DNA from: Aaosphaeria pasadenensis
Taxonomy: Eukaryota; Ascomycota; Dothideomycetes; Pleosporales
DNA: 64,000 nt
Reading direction: 5' to 3'
Assembly (NCBI GenBank): GCA_022813625.1
Contig: JAKLMB010000010.1
Coordinates: 620,001-684,000, forward strand
Shown here: positions 10,573 to 24,817 of the stretch, in pieces
How the letters are laid out: every line of letters begins with the position of its first letter
Numbering within the stretch: position 1 is the stretch's first letter
The notes under the pieces: model-generated
What the model was told of the DNA's origin: nothing
The model's input: only the letters and a program-made list of their open reading frames with translations
Databases searched by the model: none
Position numbers and translations under genes: made by a program

Positions 10573-12048
10573 TCATGACGAGATCTTTGAAACCCTAACA
10601 CTCGTTTCATTCGTCACCATAATCCCACCCAACCCACTCCAACTCTCCCCCCTCGTCCTCGTCCTCCCTACCTGACCCTGCTCATCTCCACCCGTAGCAT
10701 CCATAGAACCCACAACAACCGTATGGTTGCCATGCGTCCCCGGCGTTGTAGTCGCATGCACAGTCGCATTGTACTCCGACGAACTACTTATGGACCCCTC
10801 CCGTGCGCTTTCGGCGAGATGGTGGGTGGATTCGGTCGCGGATTTCGTTACTGATGGAATGCAAACTAGGTCCTTGTGGGTGGTGAGAGTGGTGAGTTTA
10901 TGTGAAGTGATGTGCGAGTTTGATTTTGCGTAGGAGCGGGGGTCGGATGATGAGTTGTTTGTGAGGGGGCGGCGGAGGATGAGGAGATAGATTGGTCGGA
11001 GGATGGGGAGGCATGCTGGGTTATTGTCAGTCGGGTGTGATCTTCTATGCATCACCTTGGAGGGGAGCTGCGTTTGATAGGAGTGAAAGTACGCACCGCT
11101 GACAATCGCAAGGTTCACTTCCGCAGTTGCCCATATGATGATTGGGCCAGTGTTGAAAGGAACTTCAATGTCCTTGGTATCCAACCCAATAGAATAGACC
11201 AGGACAACTACACTGGCAATGCACACGAAGATTCCGAACAGGAACATGCTGATGATCGCAAGTCTTTGTGAGAGCGGGAGACGCAGCTTGCGAACCTCGA
11301 TAACAGGAAGGATCAGAATTGCGATGTCAATGAGAAGATGGGTGATGACTGTCCCGAAGAAGAATTTTGAGTCTTTCATCATGATTGTCAGCGATAATTC
11401 ATAATTGTGAGAGGGATTGCGGGTTTCGAAATGTCAACTCGGGAGACATACCATCAATGTTGCAAACGCCCTTCACGCTAATATCCCAAAACTTATGGAC
11501 GGGAACACAGTGAAAGATTGCCATAAAAGTCTATATTCATATTAGAACTGATGCCGCCAATGATTGTCCCTGAGGAATAACATACTCTGATTATGAGCCA
11601 TACCACCGTGCAGCCGATCAGGATTTTGATAGGTAACAGAATGTTCGAAGTCCTGAACATGCGCCAGTAGAACGAAAGGATAGCGAGCTTCGAGAATGCC
11701 AGTGAGAAAGCATAAAAGATCTCCACGTTCCAGAGAACCAGTCGAGATCTCTCGAGTACATAATCCTGTGGTAAATCGATGTTGCTAAGATGCAAACCGA
11801 GCCCATATTGCAGCCCTGTGAATATGAGTAATAATCTGGGATATGACCCTTTCCGCCCACTTACACCAGATCACCAAAGCAAACCATACCACGGCGCACA
11901 GGAAAGCGACGATAGCAAACCAGTCATCGTACCAAAGTCGAAGTTTCGTCAAACGTCTCGCTAAGAGTCTTGCGATGAGAGTCGAAGCAGCGGCGAAAAA
12001 GGTGACAATGAGACATATGTACGCATCAAGCTGTCTCTCGAGAACCAT
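10573..12048 (-). CDS. SAT4/rhodopsin-like seven-helix integral membrane protein
   Basis: Five exons: 12048..11865, 11815..11586, 11530..11452, 11372..11097 and 11015..10573; introns of 49, 55, 79 and 81 bp; 403 residues. Phase is kept at all four junctions. The family pattern is clear: an N-terminal helix, WYDDWFAIVAFL, QYGLGLHLSNI, EIFYAFSLAFSKLAILSFYWRMF, a Cys-containing CVPVHKFWDISVKGVCNID segment rebuilt over introns 2 and 3, DSKFFFGTVITHLLIDIAILILPV, and ATAEVNLAIVSACLPILRPI. These proteins are fungal receptor-like membrane proteins; members with CFEM domains include Pth11, but no CFEM domain is present here. The cytoplasmic C-terminal tail is Ser/Thr-rich. Intron 4 has no stop and is a multiple of three, so its retention would insert 27 residues in the last helix region. 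Confidence 0.88.
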
Positions 12049-12497
12049 CTTGCCTGTTTGGAAACTGCAGAATATCCCTGGGATTTCTGAAAGTGTAAAA
12101 AGAACAAAAGAACAAACTGGAGGCCCACTTCGGCACGCCTCAACGGGTGTCAGGAGAATATATCAGCCCACCTTGGGCGTCGAAGGGACATAGCCACTTG
12201 CTGCGATGGTTGAAACTGCATACAAACACTAAGCATGGTGGGTTGGGATATTCCCTTCGACTTTTGGATGATCTGCAACTCCATCTCGACGCAGGTTGTT
12301 AGAACCATAGCAAGGCATTGGTAGGGGCAACCTGATACGAGACCACTAACTCTGTGAAATTTAGCACACGGACGATAAATGCTCGGCAGGAGGTTCCGAG
12401 TAGCTTCAACAACGATAAGTGGAATGGAAAAGTCCCGAAATCACTGATGTTCGATGTTTGGAAGGATCTATCCTTGTCGCGAGTCAGGAACGCGGCT

Positions 12498-12517
12498 CGA
12501 TCGCTCGGTAGCGATCG
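12498..12517. repeat. Perfect inverted repeat, 8-bp arms
   Basis: CGATCGCT, a 4-base loop CGGT, then AGCGATCG. The right arm also forms the octamer GCGATCGC (12511-12518). It is in gene-free DNA about 450 bp upstream of the SAT4-type gene. Confidence 0.9.
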
Positions 12518-15397
12518 CGAAATCGTCGCAGGGAATGGCAGATCCCCAGACGCTAATAGCTACTTGGGATGCGTTTAAGTGGATTGGAGCCTCACTTTCC
12601 CGCTTTTCTACCATTATTACGAGGCATGATCATTCGACCAGCGGCATAGAGTTCGCCAAGATGATCTTTACCACAATGTAAGCCGTTGATGGATTTTAGA
12701 ATTCGATCTTCAAGAGAAGATCATCACCTTGCGTTGTCTATCTTGCTTTCAATGTATGCCATGTTAATCATTTACTAGAACATGGTCTTTATCAAAAAAC
12801 CACTGAGAAAGAAAGTCACTCAGGAAAATCGAGCAACAATGCATCATGCCACGGTCATTTAACCTTAGCTTGAAGTCAATCCCCGCATCAGGCCACGACT
12901 TTTGAATGAAAATTTCCCCCTCACGAACACAATCATCGAAAAATCTCTATCGGGACCGACTGACTGAATACTTGTTTCTTCTGCTGGATAATCTGCTTTT
13001 CGCATTTGGAAAGATGGATCTACAACGTGTTGGCCAATACCATCACACCTATTAGGATCTGAATTTAGAATTGAGATCCATTCTTCCCAAGCCGAGACCA
13101 ACCCCCTGCGCTATCCTCTGTTGAAACATGTTAAGAGATTAGAACTGGGGAAGACCCTGAGGAGACCTACCATGCACTCCAAAATGGTGAGAAGGCAATG
13201 CTCCAGATTTTGTGCAGATCATACGACCCTAGTGTGTCCATTCTTCCAATGTTGTTGCTTGATGCTCAACTCATGATTGGTCTATCGAAGGCGAGATAAG
13301 TTCTTGTGTGATTGGTCGATCATTCGCTATCGGAGAATAGTCAGATCGCCCCGAGCCGCTCCGGATCAGCCGGGTTAGAGACATGGTGCACTCGTATTAT
13401 CAGGAACACGACGTCAATATCTGTGGTTGAATTTGCTCAAGTGGCTTTTTACCAAGTCGGAGTTTGTGGCTCGTTTAAACGTACAATTCTTTTCAGCAGG
13501 TTTCGCGAGATGACGTCGTTCCTCCTCCTGAGGTCAGAGTAGATCGATTACGCAGTATTTCTAACTTATTAGTATTCTACCTCGTATAACGAAAGGCTTG
13601 AAGGCGAGTTCATCGGAGTTTATTAACGGAGGTATGCTTTCTCCTTGTACAGCGTATAATCTGTTCTGTCGCGAACAGAAGCTCGTAACAACTTGTGGGG
13701 AAAGGTACGTACCAACAGTGATCGACAGCCGCAACTATAGTAAATTTCTGATCGTTGTTTCTGGAGTAGACCCTGGCAACCCGGCGTTGGGAGATAACAC
13801 GAAGATATCATCATAACCGTTAAAAAGGCATGTCTTCAAGCTGGTTCCGTTCAACTTCGAAGGCCAAACGATCCGTCAGTATCGACCTTGAGAGGCGAAA
13901 GGCATCAGGTCTAAGTGGCCATTCAACAGATTTCTAATGTCTTTCAATCTATTGCTTTGTAATGCTCAATATGGACTGTGTTACCACCAGGTGCATGTAA
14001 AGTCAAGGATTCGTACGCGTGATGGCCAGGGTAAACTTTGGAAACACCCTCGCAATTATTCAAATCAATCAATTATCCATCACCGCCGCACCTTGGCCTA
14101 CCAGAAACGGCAGTTTCTCTGTGAGTGTTGAAAGTAGCACTAAAGGGTTGGCGCAGTATGCCTTGGCCGTAAGCAACTGGGCATTCCCAAGGGAAAGGGT
14201 CGTACAATTGTGGCTCGCCACTGCTGGGCCGTTTGGAATATTCATAAGACAAGATCAGATTCTGAGTAGGGATAGCTACGAAGAGACGGATCTAATATGG
14301 AGATTGATTAAGCCAAGTCCAAGCATAATGAACGGTCTCATTGCGAATTGCGAAAAAATGAGAATGCGAACTTTGAGCACTTAGAGTTCCTGCGATATCT
14401 GTGACGCTAGCCCTGAAATGATCTCTAGATGTGCCACCGGTAGGTGGGCGTAAGGCGCATAAGGCGCACATGGTGATACCATTACATTCAGGAATAATGA
14501 AGAAACGCCGATATATCGGGACTCTTGTGAGATGCCTTGAAGTCCTGGCAAAGTTTTCCAGGTGACCCTGCGTTTGTTGATCGGTATGGCAGTGTCGCTG
14601 ACAAACGTACCTAAATGCCGGCGAAGCATCGATAATTGGCCGGACTTGCTGTCCGGCCGGAAGACAAACTCAACAACCTCGTAACAATTATAAGAGGCAT
14701 AAGCTAGATGTGTAACACGAGCAACGAGCGTAATCCACTCGAAGAACAATAACATCGGATGTTTCTCGCATTCGAAATCGGTTGATAACGGGAAAGACCA
14801 ATATAGTTGTTCGCCCATCCAATGGGAAGCAAGCGGTACCTTATTAACCACCTGGCAGGACTCAGCAAATAACACCCTGCGTCAACGCACTTAAAAGAAA
14901 TCATGTTATTCGTTCAGAAAGACGTGTAAGACGGAGCTCTTAGGCGAATGGACTGTGCATCTTACTTTACGAGGTCTTCGAACACTGTGAGGCTTGTGAT
15001 GGCGCAATAATGGAAACACCCACATCGGTAAGACCCACTGGATGTGTTCAAGGAGCTCGGGAATAACGATGCACATGTTACATGTGAATGGGTACACTTT
15101 GAGAGGATTTCACAATCTCATTGAATAATAGCTTGTTGGGAGATGAAAATTTGAGGATAATGATCATTGCATTGACGTTGACTTACAAATCAAGCAGCAG
15201 AAAAGGTGACGTCCATGTCCTAATCGAGTAAGTGGGGATGGCTACACGAATGCCCCGCGAAACCTACTTGGGTTGCGACTCTGCGGAGGCTATGGGAATA
15301 GAGTATTCAAACCTACCTAAGGAATTTTATCACCCGATTCGCGCCGAGAAACACCCACGTCATGATTGGAAATCTAACAGAGGGTGTTGATGTTTTG

Positions 15398-15405
15398 TAT
15401 AAATA
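15398..15405 (+). promoter_or_regulatory. TATA box of the old yellow enzyme gene
   Basis: TATAAATA about 100 bp upstream of the start codon at 15500. Confidence 0.6.
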
Positions 15406-15499
15406 ACGGCAAGCCCTACATCGTTATGTGCAGTATCCAAACCAATTCACTTCCTTCCAGCAACCTCATTCCAGCGTTGAGCCTTGGAAAATCACAATC

Positions 15500-16832
15500 A
15501 TGACTGCCCCAGAACACGTCAATGAAGCTGCCCCTGGCGTCAGTCTTTCTCTGTTTTTAAATCATATCATGTACTAAATTTGATTATAGATCTCATATTT
15601 CACACCAGCCCAGCAGATTCCGGCAGGCACAGCGCTATCCAACAAAGATGGCAGCGAGAAGATCCCAAAGATTTTCAATCCCCTCAAGCTACGTGGATTG
15701 AACCTACAAAACCGCATTGCTGTGAGTTTACTACATTGGAATCTCCAAGATCGTTGCACTGACGCATCATTTAATACAGGTGTCACCCATGTGCCAGTAC
15801 TCTGCTCAAAATGGCCATGCGACCCCATGGCATGAAACCCACATTGGCGGCATCGTCCAGCGTGGCCCAGGTCTAACCATCATGGAGGCTACAGGCGTCG
15901 TCCCAGAAGGCCGCATTACCCCCGAGGATATGGGACTCTGGCAGGATTCGCAGATCGAGCCACTCCGCAAGATTGTCGAATTTGCCCACTCTCAGAACCA
16001 GTTGATTGCTATTCAGCTCGCACACGCTGGCCGCAAGGCAAGCACAGTCGCGCCATGGCTCAGCAGCGGAGACATTGCAGGTACTGATGTGAACGGATGG
16101 CCCGACAACGTCAAGGCGCCCAGTGCCGTCAGGTACAACGATACTCACTGCCAGCCCAAGGAGATGACCAGGGAAGACATCGCAGAGTTCAAGAAGGCAT
16201 TCAAGGCCGCAGTAGAGCGCGCGTTGAAGGCCGGATTTGATGCGATTGAGATTCACGGTGCTCATGGCTACCTCTTCCACACTTTCTTGTCCCCAGCCTC
16301 CAACTTCCGCACTGACGAGTACGGTGGCTCTTTCGAGAACCGCATTCGTTTGCTCCTCGAGGTTATTGACATTGTCCGCGCGACAATCCCAGAGACGATG
16401 CCCCTTCTCCTCCGAATCAGCGCCGATGACTGGCTTTCTGAGGCCGGCATCGAGGGCTGGACCATCGACCAGAGCGTCAAGCTCGCCGAAATCGTCGCCA
16501 CCAAGGGAGTTGACCTGATCGACGTGTCCTCTGGCGGTCTGCACGAGAAGCAGCACATCCACTCCAAGCCAGGTTACCAGGTTCCCTTCGCCAAAGCCAT
16601 CAAGGACAAGGTTGGAGACAAACTCTTGGTCGGCACCGTGGGATCCATCACCGAGGGCAAGCAAGCCAATGGGTACCTTGAGGACGAAAACCTCGATTTG
16701 GTTCTTGTTGGGCGAGCATTCCAGAAGAATCCAGGACTTGTTTGGGCTTGGGCGGACGACCTTGGTGTCGAGGCACGATGGGCGAACCAGATCAGGTGGG
16801 GCGTTCGCGGACGTCAAAAGAAGTCACAGTAA
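15500..16832 (+). CDS. Old yellow enzyme family NADPH:flavin oxidoreductase (YqjM-like)
   Basis: FMN-dependent ene-reductase that uses NAD(P)H to reduce activated C=C bonds. Exons are 15500..15538, 15590..15721 and 15780..16832 (introns of 51 and 58 bp; the first holds the branch-point-like ACTAA), 407 residues. The joined N terminus reads APGISYFTPAQQIPAGT. VSPMCQYSAQNG matches the redox-sensing Cys and following Tyr of the YqjM class (C62, Y64 here). IQLAHAGRKAS and EIHGAHGYL give the substrate- and flavin-binding residues, and FRTDEYGGSFENRIR is the TIM-barrel family signature. The final VLVGRAFQKNPGL is the phosphate-binding end of the barrel. The physiological substrate is not readable. 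The protein has no targeting signal and is probably cytosolic. Confidence 0.93.
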
Positions 16833-18671
16833 ACATTTTCAAGATGCAAGACTAGATGTGAGGATGATGATCAATACCATAGATATTCCATAGATAGGGG
16901 ATAGAGACTCCAAATGATACGCATTTATGACTAGCCATCAATCTCGCGCCCATCAACGTCGTCGTAACTTTTCTGAGAGTTTCTTCGTCTTTCGGAACTC
17001 AAATTGGAAGTTGAGTATAATACAATTCCTTGTGTAATGGAAGTCTTTCGATGTAGTACGAGTACATTCGAGAAAGCTTCGCTATCAAGCAAGTGTTTCC
17101 ATGATAGGACTAGTGTTAACCATTCCAGAGTAAATGGCAATACAAGCAGGACTATTGTAGATGCCTTTATGGGAATTGTATCAGTTGCCTTGCTTCTAGA
17201 ACCTTACCCTCGGTACAACTGCGTGTGATCCGAGTACGACTTTGATATGGGGTCACCCGCCTCACAAGCGAACCTGGCAACATTGTCATATGCTACGAGT
17301 AAACTCGAATGTTCTGTGGTCCCAGTGCATTGCTATTTCTTGATTAGTATTATGCTGGTGATTCCTCCTCGACGTGAGTCACATTAAATCTACGTGTCCA
17401 CATTATTATTATTATTGACCATGGAGATTGCTTTGTTGCGAACAAAGGCTGTACCAAACAGTCAAGCGCAGAGAGAACAAGTGTCTTGATGATCAGGGGC
17501 CGGTCCAATAAGGCCAGCTTTCCAACCGCACCGTTCGAACGGAGAATTTCACACTGTCCAGGCGGCAAAATGTTGGATTGGCTGCGAGGCGACGACGGAG
17601 CTGTGACTTTGCCGTGCAGATTCACCGTACAATTGCATTATTGCGGTCAGCAGAAGGTACGAGTAGAGGACAGATCTGTCTCAATGAGAAGCGCTAACCG
17701 TGACGGAGGAGGCTGAAGTTCGCGTGGCGCACAGGCCGTCTCCGATACGGGCGTCTGATAAGTGGAGGGAGGGGAGGGGTCAGGGATCTGACTGACAGCT
17801 TGAGACACTGAGACAGTACACAGTAGACTCATGAGGCGAGGCGAGTGATGAATGATTGTCTCAAGGCATTATCTCGTGAGCCGTAACACAGCTATATCGA
17901 TAACCATAGTGTAGCTTTGGAGACAATGGAGGTCGTTCATTGTAGCAAACATTCCAATGGGACCATCAGGTTGATTATAGAGCTATTCGACATCTTGAAT
18001 GAAATTCCAAGTTGAAGACAGAGATTAGATTCAGTGTAGTTGCAATTTGATCAATTAGCTACCTCCTCATAAGAGAAGTCTGATTAAAGTTCATGGAATG
18101 GGATTTGATGCCTCTTGCTCCTGCTACTTACTGCTCCTTACAGGTCCTGAAGGATGGAGCTGCCATATTGGCAAGCGGGGGCCCCTGCAGGATGAATAGA
18201 GTGGTGATCCCAGCCACTGTGCTCCGGTGCCTGGAATCGCTAGTATGTACAGCACAGTGCACACAGGAAGGAGTATGGAAATTTCTAGCAATAACCCCAA
18301 GGCCGCAGATGATGACTCTTGGGGGCTTGTTGTCCGTATGGCAATTGTGGTGGTGAACGGCGGGTGGCGCTTGGGTGATTCGACTAAGCCGTTTCGGGAA
18401 GAAATCCAAAGGACAGAGTTTCCAAAAGTTGAGCGAGCAGAACATATTTAAGGACCCCCCACACCGTAGCTCCGAAATCCTCTTGAATCCCAATCGACAA
18501 TCCGCCTTCCTCAGCGTAGCTCAATCTGAGCAGCTTCTATCTTTCTCTTTTCTTTCCTCTTCATATCTAATTGGGAAGAACTCTACATCTGCTGTGCACC
18601 GCTCTGAGAGCCTTTTCCGACACACACTTTCCCTCCACCTCTCTCCCGACACTCACCGCACATTTCACACA
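16833..18671. other. Intergenic region upstream of BiP
   Basis: No gene seen over 1.84 kb. It contains a short ATT repeat near 17402 and one TATCGATA octamer at 17895-17902. The last ~250 bp should hold the BiP promoter; an ATATTTAAG string near 18444 is a weak TATA candidate, and the 5' leader is pyrimidine-rich. Confidence 0.45.
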
Positions 18672-20933
<2,262 letters not shown>

Positions 20934-21756
20934 GCGTTAGACTTAGCCAACGACCGACGTGTGCATTATAAAAGGAAAAAGGTTCGAAGAAACAAACATA
21001 AACATATTACCCCAGCATCATGAGCCCCAATTACCCAGCCGACCCTTTGAAATGAAATGTTATGGGGGAGGGTCGTGTATCAATATACCGCAAAACAACA
21101 TCAACAGGTTGCAGGCGTAGACTTTACTTGAAACTGGGTGGTTACGATTGGAGTCTTTTACAGGTATTCCGAAATGAAAATTATTCAAACAAGTCGTTCA
21201 TTGTCGTGACATGGTGACTGAGTGTGATCTTTGTGAAACTATCTAAAAGCTAGATAAATAATGTTGTAACGTCTGTTCCTGCATAGCAAGATGCCCTGTG
21301 TGCTAAGATAAATAAAAGGTACCATAACTTTGATAACTTTATACATCTTATCTTATCAATTATATATAAACATCATGCTAATTACTAGACCTGTAACCAT
21401 ACTGTGCCTTTGCTAAGGGCTTAGACCATCATAAAATCCAAACTCTAGGTTCGGAGCAAGGTTGATGCTCTGCGCGTCTATCATCAAAACAGCAATCGGC
21501 TTTCAAAACAGCCGTCGTACAACTTCGACTATGTCTACGTCAATTCTTTCGCATCACAGCTACACACCATCATGTTTCACTCCACTTTAGTAACGCAACG
21601 CCGTTGGTTCCGTCGCTGATCGAAAAAAAAAGGTGCCCAACAGGACTCGTAGGCAGGTATCCGCTCGTTCGAATGCCTATATCTTACCCGTCTTTTATCA
21701 AGTGGAGTTTGTATTCAGAACAAAACGGTGAGGTGAACTTGAAGCGCACAGGCGTC
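20934..21756. other. Convergent intergenic region
   Basis: AT-rich 3' flanks of BiP and of the polytopic membrane protein gene; no gene or repeat of note. Confidence 0.5.
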
Positions 21757-23224
21757 CTACCCGCCATCGCGCGGACCCCCTCCACCGCCGCCACCGTAGT
21801 AGACCGAATTGCCGCCGCCGTAACTGCCAATAACAGTGACCTTCTTCGAGGTTCTCGGGGTCAAACTTGGCTGCTGCTGGGACGTGGGTGAGATCGACGT
21901 TGATGTCGAAGTAGCGTGGCGGACGGTCCGGGGCACAGATTGAGAGAAAGGGTATGGCGTGAATTGATTGTAAAAATCGGGAGGCTCTTGTGGAGGTGCT
22001 GAGTGTTGCAACGCCATATTAGGGCCCTGCAATGCTGTTGGAGGTGGACCGAAAGAATTGAGAAGCAATTGTGGAAATTCTAAGTGTTGCATTGCTATAT
22101 CAAGGTCATGCAATGTCGTTGAGGCTGCGGTAAGTTCGAGTGGAGCAGGTTCATCATTGTGTGAGCCTGGTGGACCGTTGGTTTGATCCTGCATGTTCTC
22201 GTCGGGATCGTCGGTGGAGGGCTCCAGCATCGGTGAAGTGGTGAGCTGGGTTTTGTTAAAGAGCCTTCTCCCACCTCCATATAGGACTCTTATAGCACAC
22301 GCAATTCCGATCAGCAAAGGGATCAGTTGCCCTGGGCTACTTATAGATGATACACCGGTGATGTTGTTCCAGCGAATCGAGAGCTCCGTGCCAATCAGAA
22401 TCGTGGTTGCGACGAAGAGATCGGCAAGCGTGTTGAATATATAGTAGGACATGGCGAGGGATGCAGAAACGCTGCCACAATGTCAGCATGGAATAACATG
22501 ATATATGAACATGAACCGACGTCTCCGGATCATGTAAGCGAGTGAGTGACTGGCGAGACTTCTGTATTGAAGAGCAATGGAATTGTCCTTCCTACCTTCT
22601 CGTCTGGGTCAAGCGGTTATGGATTCCAGAGCCGCCAACCGCAGCGATGGGTTTGAAATTCGCGACCAGGAAGAGGGTCGTCAGGGCAAGCAACAGAACG
22701 TAAATAGATGCATTCAGCACTCTGAACCATCTATTGTTGAGAGCAATCTTCACAAACAAGAAGCCGTTCCGTGGACAATCCTGTAGGTCGGTCGCACCAA
22801 GTTTCGCCGTCCAAAACCATATCTGGAATACGAACACCGCATTTAGAAAGAGGGGATAGTAAGATTGGAATAGACGACCCGTTGTAAGCTTGTTCCTATG
22901 GAAGAGGCTCGGATCCCAGCGTACATCAAAACCGGTAGCGATGCGCCAGAGCAGAACGACCAGCCCGGTAACGGCCCACCCGAAAGTGAACAGCATGGTG
23001 ATGTAAATGTCGATGACTTCGAATGTGGTAGATCTGCTAATTTGTACTAGTAGGGCGATAAATACTGCCGAGGTGAAAAAGGTATTGGCGATGCGTATCT
23101 TTGGGACCTCGCTGGGACATATCCATGTCGCAAGAATGCCGGCATACCATTGGAGGTAGTATCCAACCCGAACACCTCGTCCGTAGAGGTCAGCGTTGCC
23201 GTCCAGCGTACAGATGTTAGACAT
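21757..23224 (-). CDS. Polytopic fungal membrane protein, function unknown
   Basis: Two exons, 23224..22596 and 22471..21757 (124-bp intron), 447 residues. The open frame extends to 23383, but the Met at 23224 begins MSNICTLDGNADLYGRGVR, which looks like the natural start of a group of fungal membrane proteins as I recall them. About seven hydrophobic segments follow, including GYYLQWYAGILATWI, VFIALLVQI, MLFTFGWAVTGLVVLL, NAVFVFQIWFW and ASIYVLLLALTTLFLVA; after the intron IFNTLADLFVATTILI and IPLLIGIACAI. A ~150-residue cytoplasmic tail is rich in Pro, Ser, Thr and Gln and ends in a glycine run. No enzyme or transporter signature is visible. The junction restores TQTRSVSASLAMSYYIF in phase. 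Confidence 0.82.
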
Positions 23225-23992
23225 GTTGGATGCTCCACAGACGGGCTGATCGGTTTGGAAATATGAGAAAAAAGGTGGAGGGCCCCAGGATAGACATTTA
23301 TTCCTACTGTGCTGATGGGCAGTGAGGCGCGAGGCAGATGATAAGGCTGAAATCGAGATGGAGAAGTGACAGCCTCGCCACAACGCCCCTCAGGCATTTT
23401 CAGCCTGGTGTGTACTACCACGTTTGTATTTTGTATGTTGTATGTTGTTGATCGATACGGCTTTGGGTGACCGTCTCTTAAGCTGTTGATGAGTAGACCA
23501 GCAACAAATTCCCCTTGGCCAAGAGAGCAAGATCTACAGTTGCGTTACGTATTATAAAATAACTGTATTATGTATTTAATATACAAAAGGGAAATTTAAA
23601 GGTATTGGCAGTAACACTAGCTGGCCCTCTTAGAGTAGAGCTGGTAACGTATTGTTGCACTGTATTACAGTATAGAGCGTAAATATGTAGCCTACAGTCG
23701 GTATGAATTCCTCCTCTGTATAAGCTTTATAGTTACGAAAAGGTAAAGCACCTTTTATCTATCTCAGCATACAGGATGTCTTGCCACGCACGGAGGGATG
23801 TTAGACTCTAAACTGCAACTTTCAAACACAAAATCCAAGCTGTTCTTCTAGTCTAGAGGTAACTCCCAAAACCGCGGCGACGAAGGGTGGCAAACGTGCC
23901 AAGATCACCAACATCGTCTTTTGCACATCACATCACATAGCAATACCATACCACAAACCCCCTCTTAATCCATCCTCCACAATGCTACAGTA
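23225..23992. other. Divergent promoter region of the membrane-protein and bZIP genes
   Basis: AT-rich 768-bp spacer. No gene apart from the three-codon upstream ORF at its right end. Confidence 0.5.
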
Positions 23993-23993
23993 A
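23982..23993 (+). promoter_or_regulatory. Three-codon upstream ORF overlapping the bZIP start
   Basis: ATG CTA CAG TAA (Met-Leu-Gln-stop). The last A of its stop codon is the first base of the bZIP start codon, giving TAATG. If the leader covers it, scanning ribosomes meet this ORF first, and bZIP translation would depend on leaky scanning or reinitiation. Confidence 0.5.
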
Positions 23994-24817
23994 TGTCACA
24001 AAAGGTCCGTCCCCCCAATCCCCCTCCATCCCTCACCAATAACTAACCTCGGGATCCCCAGACCAAAGACCCATCCTCCGCAACACGCATCCGCGACAAC
24101 CAGCGCCGCTCGCGCTCCCGCCGCGCCGCGCACCTGCAGAGCCTCCAGCAGCGCGTGCAGGACTTCGAGCGCCAGGGCGTGGCCGCGACGCTGGAGATGC
24201 AGCAGGCGGCGCGCAAGGTGTCAAGGGATAATGCGAGACTGCGCGCGCTGCTGGCGATGCGGGGGGTTGGGGCTGAGGAAGTGGAGGCTTGGTTGAGGGC
24301 GGGTGAGGATGGTGATGGTGAGGTGGGGATGGACGTTGTGTCACGGGAAAGATGTGCGACGGGGGTTCAGCATAGGGGGATTGGAGTGGAGGGGAGTGGG
24401 TTGGAAGGGGGTGTAGAGGGTGGGTATCAAGTTCAAAGTCGACATGGTTGTGGTCGTTCGAGTACGGATGTTCAGTCTCGACGTACACCAGAGCCACAAA
24501 GTAACGACATCGCGGCTCCAGTCCCTCACAATGCACCACCACAACCCTCTTCACCACCGACCACCTCCATCGACCCATCACCAGAAGACTGCCCAACAAC
24601 ACTAACATGCTTCTGCCCCCCTCCATCCTCCCCCTCCACCGCCACCTTCTCAGGCCTCAACATCTCCTGCGAAGCCGCAGCCGTCATCATCGCGCAGATG
24701 CGCGGCGGCGATGGAAACGCAGACGACGAGGCGATCCGCGCGGCGCTGGGGTGTCGCGGCCGGGAGACGTGCACGGTGAAGAACTCGACTGTGCTGCAGA
24801 TCATGGATGGGGGTTGA
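23993..24817 (+). CDS. bZIP transcription factor
   Basis: Two exons, 23993..24004 and 24062..24817 (57-bp intron), 255 residues. The first exon codes only MSQK; the joined N terminus is MSQKTKDPSSATRIRDNQRR. The basic region has the N-x7-R signature (N17, R25) in NQRRSRSRR, followed by a heptad-like helix (LQSLQQRVQDFERQGV) running to ~residue 75. The middle is low complexity (Gly/Val, then Pro/Ser/Thr). The C terminus has a conserved-looking block, LNISCEAAAVIIAQMRGG, with several cysteines. Fungi hold many short bZIP proteins of this layout near the N terminus; most are of unknown target. The GTCCGT donor is less common than GTAAGT, but phase and the compact basic region support it. Confidence 0.85.

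Larger units (their letters stand above)
12049..15499. other. 3.4-kb region without a recognisable gene
   Basis: Only short open frames occur. The longest, on the minus strand at 14381-14875 (164 codons), has no domain I know and no convincing composition. The left end holds the promoter of the SAT4-type gene. A GC-rich hairpin (12498-12517) and a TATA box (15398-15405) are listed separately. It may be decayed coding DNA or a regulatory spacer. Confidence 0.4.

Noticed and set aside
14381..14875. 164-codon minus-strand frame
   Set aside because: No domain, no clear start context and no splice partner; kept only as part of the unclear region.
18393..18400. TTC-GG-GAA as a heat-shock element before BiP
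   Set aside because: Only two units of the three needed, and such a match is common by chance.
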